DNA from: Xanthostigma xanthostigma
Lineage: Eukaryota > Arthropoda > Insecta > Raphidioptera > Raphidiidae
Direction: 5' to 3'
Assembly (NCBI GenBank): GCA_963575645.1
Contig: OY754465.1
Location: 41,628,401-41,692,400 of the forward strand
Length of the DNA stretch: 64,000 nucleotides
Of this stretch, positions 1 to 11,557 are shown in pieces. Position 1 is the first letter of the stretch; every line of letters starts with the position of its first letter. The translations under genes were made by a program, and so were the position numbers. Below the pieces are notes generated by a model. That model searched no databases. It worked only from the letters and a program-made list of their open reading frames with translations, and was not told where the DNA came from.

Positions 1-1010
1 TGAGTTGCATTATAATATGGCTTATGTGTTTGTATAGTTTAGCGTGGGTAAATAATAATTAGTGTCTTGTTATATATTGGTAAGTTACATGCGGCAGGGC
101 CAAATTTAGTTACAGAACGAAAATTTATAATAATAATAATAATAATAGTAGTAATTTATTACTTCCATAAAAAATACATTGATTTATAAACTAACAAAAT
201 ACACAGAAATGAAAGTATATAGGTTCCTTCCAAGGAAAACCTGTGCAGAAGGAACCATTATGAAAAAAAGAGATTATGTGAACATTTTAAACAAAACTTT
301 GAATTATTCTGGACACAAAAAATGTGAAATAGATAGAAATAGAGAGGAATACTCTACATTTTTGAAATTGGTTTAAGATTTCATTTTTTTTTGTTCTGCT
401 CCTTAAGGGTAGAATAATGTTTTTGATAAATCGTAATTAGCAAAATTAGCTAAAAAAAACGAGTAGTCCTGGAAAAATTTGGGCGTCTGTTACAGCTGTT
501 AAAGAGGCTGTTTGAAATACACAGGACCTAATTCGTGTTGGAACAAACTAAAGTCTTTGGTCACGAATAATGAGTCATGTTTGATATAAAAAAGAAAAAA
601 ATCGCCGCATAACTGTGATGCAACATTGCTATCTCTGCGAACTGCAACAGTAACCAAACTGCATTGTTCCAATTGTGTGGTCTGACGATTGTTAATTTGG
701 TTGTTAAGTTTTTTCCAGGCTGCTGCTGAATTTCTGCAACTTCAGATAATTACCCTGTTGCCCTACGTGAGCACAAACACGATTTTGTGTCGGCACAATT
801 GTTGAACGAAGTCAGGGCCGGAGTTTTTAAATATATTTAACAAACAAATTTGCACACTTGTGAAAATGATCTATACTATTATGGATATTGTGTTTTCGGA
901 ATCTATCAGTAATTTTTTCAACCGCCAAGGTCAGAAAATCCATTTATTACTTCTACCAGTTTTGAATCTGGGAACAGGAAATTTTTAATCTAAACATCTA
1001 GGTATATCTA
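1..1010. other. AT-rich sequence without recognisable gene
   Basis: I see no supported coding exon here. There is an AAT-type microsatellite around 129-150. A 65-codon open frame at 179-376 has lysine/tyrosine-rich composition expected of random AT-rich DNA. The rest looks like decayed intergenic sequence. Confidence 0.5.
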
Positions 1011-1752
1011 TACTAGCGGGCCCGCCCGGTTTCACCCGGGTGCAAAAGAACCAATGGGGAAGGGAGGGACATGAGTACGCACATTCATCTTAGTTTACTG
1101 AGATGAATGTTGTGTCCAAATTTCATGATGATCGGAGTTACCGTTCAAAGTTTTTGTCGATAAAAAGCAGTAATTATACTTTTTAGTACCTATAGATAAT
1201 AAATTTCTTTTAAATCAATAATTACTGGAATTAATAAAATATTATAAATATTTAATTGAAAACACTGCAAGAAAATTATTTTTATATAGGTCCCTATAGT
1301 TATAACAGTGTTCAAATGAGCTATTAATTAGATTTATTTAATTTTAATTAGTCGTAAATAAAATTAAAATAAATTTAAATGTAAGAAAGTAATGTAGAAA
1401 ATAAAAAAAAAAATAAAATTTATTCGCCCAACGTAGGACCCAAACCCACGACTCCGATATCAATTAGTGTCACGTACTCTACCGACTGAGCTATTCGGGC
1501 TTGTGATGTGCTACGCTAATATTGGTATACTTAGTTACGGCATTTTATCTAAATAGAAGCTCATTTTTGAGATACATTTTGCAACATTTTTCATTGATGC
1601 TCCGCTCGTGTTGGTCGTAGCGTGATATTATATGGCCTATAGCCTTCATCGATAAATGGGCTATGCAACAATAAAAAAATTCAATTTGAACCAGTAGTTC
1701 CTGAGATTAGCGCGTTCAAACAAACAAACAAACAAACTCTTCAGCTTTATAT
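1011..1752 (+). repeat. Interspersed repeat, 'TAGCGGGCCCGCCCGG...TATATTAGTATAGAT' family
   Basis: The unit opens with a GC-rich head (about 1015-1050, CCCGCCCGGTTTCACCCGGG) and closes with a CAAA microsatellite (1718-1738) and 'agctttatatattagtatagat'. A shorter copy in the opposite orientation lies at 47825-48172, with matching head, middle ('gatcggagttaccgttcaaa') and tail. This head/tail arrangement is typical of short insect retroelement ends (SINE or LINE 3' ends). The present copy carries a tRNA-like stretch at 1424-1500 that I do not find in the other copy. Confidence 0.6.
1424..1500 (-). pseudogene. tRNA-like sequence (decayed tRNA or tRNA-derived SINE part)
   Basis: Read on the minus strand, it starts GCCCGAATAGCTCAGTCGGT, an excellent RNA polymerase III A box, and ends with a T-arm (GTGGG/CCTAC around a TTTGGGT loop) and an acceptor 3' strand TTGGGC that pairs with GCCCGAA. 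The T-loop has lost the usual TTCGANTC form, and I cannot fold a convincing anticodon stem, so no amino acid is assigned. It sits inside an interspersed repeat. A pseudogene or SINE origin is likelier than a working tRNA. Confidence 0.45.
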
Positions 1753-1857
1753 ATTAGTATAGATAGATAAATAAAATTAAAGTGTCTGTTTGTGATGTCA
1801 AAATAACAACTTTTTACTAAATGTATATGTATGACATAACAAAAAACAATTTTCAAA

Positions 1858-1990
1858 GTTTTTGTCTGTCTGTCTGTTTGTTCCGGCTAATCTCCTAAAC
1901 GTCTGAACCGATTTTGAAGGGACTTTCACTGCAGATAGCTAATGCTCTAAGGAGTAACTTAGGCTATTAAAAACTGTAGTTCGTTAAAAC
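1858..1990. repeat. Interspersed repeat fragment with TGTC microsatellite
   Basis: A (TGTC) run near 1864-1880 is followed by 'gtctgaaccgattttgaagg', a phrase that marks many insect LINE/SINE 3' fragments. No reading frame survives. Confidence 0.35.
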
Positions 1991-2479
1991 ACATTCGCAT
2001 TGAAAAAAAATTGATGTCGATAATTAGATTTCACATTGTTACAGTTACAATACTATATAAAAAAAATTTAGTTTTCAACAATGTCACTGTCGGGACTTTA
2101 ACCCGAAACTTCCATTCACCGCTTCTCCTTCCAACGACTTAATATCATAAAGGCTGCCTGTCGCGCGGGCTATTGCAGATGGTTGTGTCTCAACGCGCGC
2201 TTTAAATCGTATAATCTTAATTTAAAAATTATGTTTTTGAAGATTTTCTGTGTCTGGTATCAACGAGCAAATATTTCAACTAATTATTTTTACTAATAAT
2301 TAGGTCCAGTTAATATCAGTTAATACTTTTACCAACTCTCAAATTAAAATCACGAATATTTTTCCTTGCAATATATATGACAGGTTGTTTCATAAATGAA
2401 TGTTAATATTGAAGAGGGCTAATTTGTGTATGAGTTTATTTCATATAAACATAGACTCGTTTTCGCGTCATTTTTGACT

Positions 2480-2735
2480 AGCGGCCCGGTCCGGTTTCAC
2501 CCGAATTTGTAGATTGCTACCGTTTTTTCGTCGACTTACGTTGCAAAATTGATCTCCACGAAAGGACTTTTATTTTAACGCGATAATATATAAGCCTATA
2601 TCCATCCCGAATGTTTATTTTAAAAAGTGGTAAAAGAATTTTTCAAATAGATGCAGTGTTTCTAAGATTACCCTTCACATATACACAAACTCACAACATT
2701 CGCATTCTCTCTTTATAATATTAGTGTAGAATGTA
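2480..2735 (+). repeat. Interspersed repeat, 'TAGCGGCCCGGTCCGG' family, copy 1
   Basis: Matches 7315-7558 along its length and in the same orientation: shared head (gcggcccggtccggtttc), 'cgtcgactta', 'tctccacgaaag', 'ttttaacgcgataatata' and tail 'ctctttataatattag'. The family resembles but is distinct from the one at 1011. Non-coding in this copy. Confidence 0.6.
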
Positions 2736-2967
2736 GATATACAGGGCGATAAAGGTTTTTTGAAAAATAGTTTTTTATAGTAACTCAGAAACTATATTAG
2801 ATATTTTTATTAAATTTCTATGTTTCTACACCTAGTTTAATATTTTCTTATAAAATGTTTTTCTATAAACGAGAGATACCTATGTCTCTCTCTACATATA
2901 TTTTTTCTAATGCCATTCAAATATAAATTCCAATAAACGAAACATACAGCATTTACCTATCTATAAA

Positions 2968-3270
2968 ATGAAAAAAAATGACAATAATTATACTGATTAC
3001 GGAACTGGCGCTTTCATTGTGGTCTTATTCGTCGTCTGGGAATTTTTAGCCCTTGTGCTGTCACACAATATCGTCCACTTTTGGAGTTTATTGTTTAAAC
3101 GAGATGCCTCTACGCAAAGTTCCGTTTCATATAAATCGATAAATTATCAACGTATAAAGAACTTCAGTACAAAAAAAAATTATTTCTGCGAAAATTTTTT
3201 TAGAAATTTTTTCCTCAAAGTCTGTACAGATTTTAGGAAAAAGTATATAAATTTTATTCATCTTTTATAA
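2968..3270 (+). CDS. Unrecognised 100-codon frame with a membrane segment
   Basis: I do not recognise this protein. Residues about 14-43 form one strongly hydrophobic stretch rich in V, F, L and W (starting AFIVVLFVVWEFLALVL), preceded by a short polar N-terminus and followed by K/R, as in a single-pass membrane protein or a membrane-spanning exon. Codons in the first third are more GC-rich than the surroundings. The last third turns into F/K/N-rich sequence typical of AT-rich noise, so the true coding part may end near residue 45-55 at a splice donor. No clear promoter or poly(A) signal was seen. Confidence 0.3.
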   Translation: MKKNDNNYTDYGTGAFIVVLFVVWEFLALVLSHNIVHFWSLLFKRDASTQSSVSYKSINYQRIKNFSTKKNYFCENFFRNFFLKVCTDFRKKYINFIHLL

Positions 3271-4810
3271 TCTAGAATGCATTTATAGATTTTTGATCTA
3301 TGTTAATAGGTGACATTAAGAACATTTATTTAAATATCTCAGGATACAGTATCCGACTTTGTCCAAAATATTCTTATCAGATCTAAGCTTAATGCTAACA
3401 AATATAACAAAACAAACCGCAAATTTCTATATTGTTCCGTTCTTAGGATATCAAGGGCGAAAATTTCCCGGCACAGAGACACACAGCATTAATCAGAAAA
3501 TGGTTTTAAATGATTCCTATAAGGTCCAAACGTGAGGATTTTGGATTTATAAATATAAAAAAAGCGGACAAAATCGAATACTTCCCTATCATAGCAGCGA
3601 CGTGGGAAGTAAAAAACGGTGATCCGTAGAGGGTTGTAATTTAATGGTATTATTATTATTTTACATAATATTGGAAACCTATAGTTAAAAAAAAAATCAA
3701 ATGAATACAATAATAGATAAAGGACCTAGCAAAGTAGTCGACTAAGACACTAGACTCTATACTCTTGGAGTGCGAAGTCATGCTTTACTATAAGTGCTTG
3801 CAGAATTATTCGAACTGTCCCCACGTCATCTTTTGAGCATTTCACCGATGCACTCTGGCAAGACATTATGTGGGGAAGTAACGCCAAAAAAGGTGCTACA
3901 TATCAATAAATAATTTGAACAATTGTATGGATTTTATGAAAAATACTGATGAATGAAATTGTAGAATAACCAAAAAATGTTATTGCCGATAAGATATGAA
4001 TTGTAAAAACGTAAACAGAGTTATTTGGACGTAGAATACTTCATAAAATCGTCTGACGGGTCAATGATTTTTTTTCACGTAAATTTTTCTCGTAGCACGC
4101 TAGTAATTTTTTTATCCTTGTATTGCAGCAGAAATCCATTTTTCGTTAGAGTATTTTTTTCAAAATTTGTAACCCTTTTTCAATTGAACTGAGGCCTTCT
4201 GTCAAATTTTTATGTCATTTGGTCTTCTAATTGAATTGGGTCCAAAGAATCAAGTTTTTAAATTATCAATTTAAGAAATGGCGTAACTCCGTATTCGCGT
4301 ATGTTAGCGTAAGTCGGGGTATTACTGTAGTTACTCAAACTTAAATACAAGATACTATCGGACTAAAAAGTTAAAATAAGGTTCCAGTCAAATTTGAGAA
4401 GCAAATCTGCAAAGTCGACGTTAATTCGAGCTAAGATTTTACGTGTGTACGAGACCGAACGGTTTATTTAAATTCTAATAGTAAGTTTTAATTTTTCACA
4501 CGCCGGTTTTATATGGATAAGGTAGTCATGATGTGTTAGTGAACAAGTCCATATAATATAAGCAGCAGAACGTGGGTGACTACTTTTTATTGCATGAGGA
4601 AGTATCAACACAAATCGCCTTTTTGGGAAAGATTGCCATTCTGCGATATGTGTGCCTTTTTAAAGTAGTTCACACGCATTTTCCGTATTTAAGAATTAAT
4701 GTCTTCAGTTATTATTATTATTTAATGAAAAAGATCTTAAATAAATATAATATAAGGATGAAGATTGGCTCTATTCAATAAATAGAGTAACTGTGATCCG
4801 TTGAAGTTAA
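3271..4810. other. Intergenic, nothing supported
   Basis: AT-rich sequence without a convincing exon, TIR or RNA gene. Open frames at 3489-3710 (minus) and 4572-4781 (plus) have no domain-like composition and no splice or start context, so I left them out. Confidence 0.4.
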
Positions 4811-5026
4811 TGATGAGTATTTGGAAAGAATTCCATGGCATAGGGATCGAAAATGAAGCAATACTGAGATTTTTTTAAACTTGCATTTAATACTAACGTT
4901 TCGATACTCTGAAGATGATACAAAACGTATCGAAACGTTAGTATTAAAATATGCAAGTTTAAAAAAATCTCAGTATTGCTTCATTTTCGATCCTTATGCC
5001 ACGGAATTCTTTCCAAATACTCATCA
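4811..5026. repeat. 217 bp palindrome with 21 nt loop
   Basis: Left arm 4811-4906 and right arm 4928-5026 are reverse complements with few mismatches (ends tgatgagtat / atactcatca; centre acgtttcgata / tatcgaaacgt). The 21 nt loop holds CTGAAGA, followed by a five-pair stem (GATAC/GTATC) and GAAAC. A 'CTGAAGATG...CGAAACG' motif recurs in retroelement ends of many animals. No reading frame is conserved, and none is needed to explain the symmetry. Confidence 0.75.
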
Positions 5027-5724
5027 TAATATAAGGATGTTGGTAGAAAAGTTTTGGAAATTTTTTTTTATTTATCCTAGGTATGCGGGAGTCATTTCTT
5101 TTTCTCCTTCGATATTTTTTAACAAAACCGGTATTACGTGACAGTAAAGTGTATTATTTCTACGGTGACAGGGTTTCGTAGCTATGTTTTCATGGATTTT
5201 TTTTTAACAAGCCGTTAGAAAATTGAAGAATTTTCAAACTATCAGCAGTTTTTGTTGTAACTCCCCAAAACTTATTGTTTTATTTACGTCGAAACTACTT
5301 ACTAAATACTAGACTCCTGATTTTTCAGATTTTTGAAACGAACGGCGGAAAGACTGTGATTGACCCCTGGATTACCTACAATTGAAATTGTCAATAAAAA
5401 TGATACAACATTTATCAACTTAATTACATATACTTATTTATTTTTGAGTGTACCTTTGTGGTAAAGTAAATAAAATTAAAAAACATTATTTTGATTAAAA
5501 AACCACAATACTGATTACGTGGTCAGATGAAGAATTTGTACTGATCCATAGGTTAATCAAAAGTAAATAATACAGTTTGGTCAATCAGGTTGCTCATTAA
5601 CTGAATATTTCGTAATTTATTTTATGCGATAAAAATGCTTATGGTAACGTGTATATTTGAAATAAATCATTTTTAATTATTCTTTGGTGTTTTTATTATT
5701 ATATATTTTTAGTGTATTTGTTGG

Positions 5725-6180
5725 TTGAATGGCGGAGCCTAGGGGTGGGACCAAAATTTCTCGAAGTTTCATAGATTTTAACGAAATTTGAACCACATGT
5801 AGAAATTCATCACAGGACGAAGCCTATTTAAAATGAGACCATTTTAAGGGTAGTTTTTAGGGGTTGAAAAATGTTTATGGGCTCAAAAATACCGAAAATT
5901 TTCTCCGAATCGTTTCAAAATTGAAATTTAACCCTTTAGTAATAATTAAAAAGTGCTACCAAAATTTAAATAAAATCGGCCCGACAGGGCCGAACTTACA
6001 AATTTTATAAAAAAACACTAGTTTGCGGATAAGGATTCACTTACTGAAAGGTATATTTAATTTGATGCAGATGCTGGATTGATGTTAATATTGAAATTAA
6101 GTAAAAAATATTATTTTAAGGGATGTATTAAGGGGTTAAATTTTTTATTTTGTCCAAAAAGAAAGTTTAAGTTCACGTCA
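5725..6180 (+). repeat. Interspersed repeat 'GGTTGAATGGCGGAGCCTAG', copy 1
   Basis: Diverged copy of 26483-26850: shared 'cctaggggt.ggacca', 'accattttaaggg', 'accgaaa', 'tcaaaattgaaattt', 'gatgcagatg.tg.attgat' and 'ggggttaaattttttattttgtccaaa'. A further trace ('ggtcgaatggcgtgatcaag') starts near 6930. Non-coding; class unknown. Confidence 0.55.
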
Positions 6181-6929
6181 TAAATCCACACCGCCTGTAT
6201 TAGTAAATACACTATATTGTCGGCAGGGTTGGCACTGCGACCCGAGTTTTTTTTAGTTGTTTAGATTTTAAATAGGTACTGAAAAATTTGTGTGAAATAA
6301 AAATTAATCTTTGTGATAATAAATAACATCAAATTGGTTAGCAGTTAATTAAATTTATCGATTTTTAATATAGTTTAATTTTACAAAATTTAGAACTATT
6401 TATATAGCGTCCTTACTTTTATTTTTTTTAATTATAAAAACATATATGTACTTCTATTTATTCCCCAAATTTAAATTTATGAAATAGGTTTTATAATAGA
6501 CGGATACGCGCATACGATTGTACTTTTTTTTAGTTAAATATGCCTATTTAGATGCCCGACGATGATATGTATTTGAGATCCTATCATAATATTTGCAATG
6601 AAACTCATTGTAAATAATTTTATTAACATATGTTTAAAAGTTTTTTAACAACAAATAAAATAATAGTTTTTGCATAGATAAAACATATATCACAGAGATA
6701 TTTGCTGATTATCTATGTCGTCGAAGAGCTTCGTTTGGTGACCCATAGTGACAAGATCAAAGGGTCAATCCGAGGGTCAGCAGGTTGTTTATTGTGTGAA
6801 GATATTGCACAAAGTAAGCAATAAATACAATGCAATGAAAATACAATACAATCCAGTAATAACGGCGATTACGTGTTCTACTTTCATGTTATAAAAAAAC
6901 TTTTTTATTAGTGTATTTGTCTATATATG

Positions 6930-7312
6930 GTCGAATGGCGTGATCAAGGGGTCGGACCGTAATATATTGACTTTTCACATTATTAAAAATAGGTTCTTTA
7001 CAATAAATAATATTTATTTTTAGGCCTTTCTTAGAGGCTCTACATAGAACCCGAGGATTAAAAAAATATTAAGCCGTATTCATATGTAAAGTTTTCCGCT
7101 GAATTCGAATATGATGTAAATAATATGGTTCCCATTTAAAATTTGAAAGTTGGACCCTACGAGACCTTTATAGGGTCCTTGGGTCCAAAATCGAATTTTG
7201 CCATTCGATAGACAGGTAAAAGTTATTATAAAAACCATTTTAACATTCTTAGTCCGGCTTACCCGATAAGAAATATTATGCCGTTCCGGAACTTTTGAAC
7301 CACTCTGTATAT
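6930..7312 (+). repeat. Interspersed repeat fragment ending in a 'CTGTATAT' tail
   Basis: It starts like the 5725 family ('tggcgtgatcaaggggtcgga') and ends 'cggaacttttgaaccactct' before 'gtatat', resembling the ACCCTGTATA-tailed repeats widespread in insects. No frame survives. Confidence 0.4.
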
Positions 7313-7314
7313 AC

Positions 7315-7560
7315 CACCAGCGGTCCGGTCCGGCTTCGCTCGAATTTGTAGATCGCCAGCGTTTTTTTGTCGACTTACTCTACAAAATTGGTCTCCACGA
7401 AAGCGCTTCTATTTTAACACGGTAATATATTATAGCTTATGCCATTCTGAAAGTCCATTCTAAATATTGGTGAAAATATTTTTGAAATTGGATGAGTAGT
7501 TTCGAAGATTACCCCATCCAAACTTACAAAGTTTACCTCTTTATAATTTTAGGATAGATA
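7315..7560 (+). repeat. Interspersed repeat, 'TAGCGGCCCGGTCCGG' family, copy 2
   Basis: Same family and orientation as 2480-2735. Matching blocks include 'gtccggtccgg.ttc.c', 'tcgaatttgtagat', 'tctccacgaaag' and 'ctctttataattttaggata'. The spacing between blocks is conserved, so this is a full-length but diverged copy. Confidence 0.55.
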
Positions 7561-8500
7561 AATCAAGAAACACTTCCAAAAATAATTAATTTCCGATACT
7601 ATGTTGAAAATTTATTTTTATTAAGTTTGTATCAATATTATTGTCAATCTCAGTAAAATAATTGCCAAATTGTTATAAAACCACAGCGAACGAACACGTA
7701 CCTGTCTTTTATGCCTTTTAGAATATAATATTATGAGGAAACTGACCTATTTTGTGACATGTACTCACCTAGTTAAAAATTGTCCGATTTTATAATATGT
7801 CTGTTACATAATAGGGTCCCGCGATATGGCACTATGGTTTTTTTTTGTATAATAAACATTTCAAGAGATTTGAATGTATGCGATAGTTTTTAAATACATA
7901 ATTTAATTATAAATTGTATTGATAGCGACATCTATTAACGGAGAATTAAACCAAAACAATAATTATGTTAGTATTCTGTTAATATTAAGCTTGAATTCCC
8001 CAAGAAACAAACATAATTAAGAATATAATACTTTAATAAAGTATCAAAAACAAACTTTATCTTTAATAATTGCTTGCATGAATTGATTTTTATCTAATCA
8101 TTACAAATTGAACATTTGTCAGCCTAGAACTTAATAGAGGTCATAGTCATAATGTTTGTTACGTTATTATCAGTATATTTCATTTCTATTGACAATAATC
8201 GAAGACAATTAGTTACAAATAAGCTATGATGTCAGTTTTCAAAATATTAGTACTGAAAATAAGATAACTTATCATTCTTACGCATTTAATTTTTTTTTAA
8301 ATACACAATCAGTGCCAGATTAAGTCACCGTCATCTCTAATACCAGTCTAATTTTCCTTTCGCACGGTCATGCTTTGTTTACTACATCTGAACGTAAATT
8401 TTAAATAAAAATTCAGTTCTAGTTTATACCATATAGTGCTTTCCATAGAACATCATTTTACGAAAAAAAAATATTTCAACGTTTTTTTTTTAAACTAAAT
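7561..8500. other. Intergenic, nothing supported
   Basis: AT-rich, no exon, TIR or RNA gene recognised on either strand. Confidence 0.4.
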
Positions 8501-8768
8501 CAAGGGCGTAGATATGGAGGGTAAAGGGGGTAATTACCCCCCAGGACCTTAATGAAAAATAAAACTGACATATTTCGAATACCTAACTAAGAAACAAAAT
8601 TTATACAAGATTGCAACAGAGTATTTGTAACATAATTAGTTTGGGAATTAATATTTTTCATGACACCTTCTTTCGTCAGTATTTTTGTTTGAAATTAATA
8701 AAACTTAGAAAATACATTGACTTGTTTGCTTTTCCCCCACCCCCCAAGAAAAAAAATCTACGCCCTTG
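8501..8768. mobile_element. Small TIR element (MITE)
   Basis: The 13-14 bp ends 'caagggcgtagat' (8501) and 'atctacgcccttg' (ending 8768) are exact inverted repeats; just inside them are C-rich/G-rich runs ('gggggtaattacccccc' and 'ccccaccccccaag'). No coding potential, 268 bp, so a non-autonomous DNA element. Flanks 'actaaat' and 'agctaaat' hint at a target duplication, but its length is unclear, so no superfamily is assigned. Confidence 0.65.
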
Positions 8769-8939
8769 AGCTAAATGAACTAACAAACACACATTAATAT
8801 TGGATTATAATAGCTGAACAGGATTTTTTTTGACTCTAAAATGACACCTCGAACAAAATTATATTTTTATATTTTAAGTACAGAGTTGCAACGAATTTCA
8901 TAAAACGAGTTTGCAATGAATAAGTCGAATTGAGTGGCG

Positions 8940-9190
8940 TATACAATGAAATTAGTGGCGTAACAATAGAGAGTGGCAGGTCGGGCAAAATGCCACGGGC
9001 CCCAGGCCGGAGGAGGCCTCAGACCCAAGACGGCCGTGAACACAGGAGGATCCTAACATTTATTATTACAACATTTAGTTAAATTTGCCGCGAGCCTCAG
9101 ACTAGAGTTGCCATCCGTCCGGATTTCTCCGGTTTTGTCCTCTTTTTAAGGGCGCTCGGGGAACGTCCGGGCGGGGTTTTGTGAGAAAAC
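8940..9190. repeat. GC-rich interspersed repeat fragments
   Basis: Contains 'gtggcgtaacaat', 'gccacgggccccaggccgga' and 'agttgccatccgtccggatt'. A 'gttacgccactgag' end in opposite orientation, preceded by 'gatggcaaccctacg', occurs at 15605-15643. The two ends could bound one large composite insertion of about 6.7 kb that was later invaded by the elements between them, but intermediate sequence cannot confirm this. Confidence 0.4.
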
Positions 9191-9897
9191 ATATTTATTT
9201 TTGTTTATTGGAATAAAGAATGTAGAGTTGTGATTTGCTTTTTCAAATTTAATTACCCAAAGAGAATAGAGATATAATTAAAAAAATGCTTGTAAAATTC
9301 CATATATTTCTTTAATTTTGTACGTTAAGTTGCACCAAATATGGTAAAAAAAATCATCTATACTATTTCTGTATTATTAAGGTATTATTTCATTTCATCA
9401 GTAAAACAAGATGCTAAAGCATCTTCTCAATATATAGAAATTAGAGACTATAAAATTGTTGTGTATCCAATAGCACGGCGATGGTTTTGAAATTGGGTAC
9501 TCAAATCATAGTTGGTAAAACAATTCAAACGATATGTTTACAGTACCTATGTCAGTTTTTTTATTAGTTATATGTAAAGGGACAGTAGCCCTTGGCAAAA
9601 TACATCTCAGCATTGTGAAAATGACTAAACGTTTTTTTTCAGTATGCTACCATGAAGAATAGAGAGACTTCTAGGGGAAAAAGTTTTATTTTTTAATATG
9701 AACCAAAGATTTCTTCCATAAATAAAATATCCTCAAATGTTAAATTTCATTTTTTTACTAAAGAATGTTTTATGTTGTTTCATATTTTTTTATCACTATC
9801 TTATTTTTAATGTCAATAGATAATTTTCCATATTTATGTTTGCTTTAATTATATAGACTTTATTGCAGTGTGATTGTATGATATTATTCTTACGCAT

Positions 9898-10160
9898 TAG
9901 AGATGCGACTCGAGTAGAATTTTGTGACCCGAATCACTTGGGTATTTTATTACGGCACTCGAGTTCACTATTTAGTCTCGGCAACTCGAGTGAAAGTTAT
10001 CAGTCGAGTTGAAAGATTACTTTAGTTAAAGCATTTTTAAATAGGTAGTTTTTTTTACAAATTATGAAAAAGTCATACCGTACGCGACTTGATGCGATGT
10101 TTCATGCTAGTACTCGATTGTATGAAAAGTAACGAGTAAAGTAATTTACCTTTTTTGTCT
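9898..10160. repeat. Possible decayed TIR element with ACTCGAGT motifs
   Basis: The motif (A)CTCGAGT occurs near 9908, 9958 and 9985, with related 'gtcgagttg' (10002) and 'actcgattg' (10112); 'agagatgcgactcgag' at the left loosely mirrors 'gtctctag' at the right. This resembles ends of some hAT-type MITEs, but the termini are too eroded to define. Confidence 0.25.
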
Positions 10161-10204
10161 CTAGTGGTTTCACGATGAAACCACCTTTTATAAAATTTAT
10201 TTAA

Positions 10205-11153
10205 CCCTCAGTTAATCTGGTGCCTAGATATACTTTAATTTATCTGGTGGAGTCCAGGGGACTCCTTCTCAACAAATCGTTAATATTATTTTAATAAAAC
10301 GATATCCAGTATCAAAAAACTACATATTTGAGTAAGGAACATTACAGTAGCAGACTTTTATATCAGACTGGTATTAGTTAACATTTAAGCTTTATAACAA
10401 TAGAAAAACAAATTACCCTCCATATAAAATTAACAAAAAGTTGTACCATCTTCTAGCTACTATAAAAATTCAAAATTAATATATTTATCTTTTCACTTAT
10501 GAACAATGCCAACAATTAATAATGCCAACAATTAAGAGCAAAATTAAAAAAGGATAGTGTCTCATATTAAAATGAAAAATGTGCAGCACTTAATATTTGA
10601 CTGTCGCAACAAAACGGGCGCAAATCTTCTTCGTACACCCCAAACATCTTTCTTTTTAGGCGCTTAGGACATAATGTGACAGTATTTACTTTGGTTTCTT
10701 GGCACTCATCTTTGGAGTCGGAAAGTAATTCTTCGGGTATAAAAGGTCGAGGCACATTTTGTGACTGTTGAGATTCATCATCGGGATTCATATCTTCGTC
10801 GTTTAGCCAGCCCATTATGATATATTCAGCATCTGGTTGATTTAAATTTACTACTTGTTTATTGGAAGCCATTTTGTAGTTTAAAACAAAGAAAATGTGT
10901 CATTAAACCCAAAAAATGACATTTATAAAATTAGCAAAAAAGTTACACAAATGCTCTGGTGGAGTCCCGTGGACTCCATGAACGTAATATCTCACCGATA
11001 TACAAGCGTAGACGCACATCCTCTCTCCCCCGAGCGTCGCACACTATTTCAGGAAGGTACTGTGATGCTCAAACTTCTAAGTGTAATATTAAAGTTTTTT
11101 CAACACTTTGAAAATCGGGCGGAGTCCCTGGGACCTAACAGATCAATTGAGGG
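10205..11153. mobile_element. piggyBac-type element with TTAA target duplication
   Basis: The element is bounded by TTAA at 10201-10204 and 11154-11157. Its ends read CCCTCAGTTAATCTGGT and, in reverse complement, CCCTCAATTGATCTGTT: imperfect 17 bp TIRs starting with CCC, exactly the piggyBac signature. A palindromic subterminal motif of the form GGTGGAGTCC..GGACTCC appears at 10236-10262 and 10956-10979, with a weaker copy at 11119-11134, as expected for transposase-binding sites. At 949 bp it is far shorter than an autonomous piggyBac (~2-2.5 kb) and retains only one short reading frame. Confidence 0.85.
10567..10872 (-). pseudogene. N-terminal remnant of piggyBac-like transposase
   Basis: A 101-codon minus-strand frame inside the TTAA-bounded element starts MASNKQVVNLNQ and is acidic (NDEDMNPDDESQQSQ), then changes to a basic CPKRLKRK segment before stopping. 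Acidic, low-complexity N-termini are usual for piggyBac transposases, whose DDD catalytic core follows later. None of that core is present, so this is the stub left after internal deletion. Assignment rests on position within the TIRs and composition, not on a conserved motif. The start codon context (caaaATGG) is good. Confidence 0.5.
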
Positions 11154-11557
11154 TTAATGCGTTGCAGTGGCTATAACCAAAACCACCGTAACAGTAGGTA
11201 GCTGGAAGCGCCATCTCTTGATCCGTAGCTTAAGAGTTAATTGAAATGAAAGTGTACGATTTAGTTTCGATATAGAAATCTGTACTACTCAGTTTTGTAA
11301 ATAAAACAGTGGCATTTTGATCAAATTGTCATTATTATTGATAAATATTAACAATTAGTGGATTATAATGGCTGGTAAGTAAATTTAATGACAATTTATT
11401 ATTAGATAGTCATGTGTGATTATTTTGTTTCATGAATTTGTTTTTATAAAGTGAAGATTTTTGAAATTTGAATGTGTGGTTTCGCGGCAAAACCAGTGGT
11501 ACTTATAGTGTTAAAATTTCAAGAAAAAAGCTATGGAGCTATCACAAATTAGAAAAT

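Noticed and set aside
1424..1500. A functional tRNA gene
   Set aside because: The anticodon stem does not form and the B box is degraded; embedded in an interspersed repeat.
4907..4960. A confirmed hammerhead ribozyme
   Set aside because: Core-like motifs are present, but stem I cannot form and the cleavage-site triplet is not identifiable; kept only as a low-weight finding.
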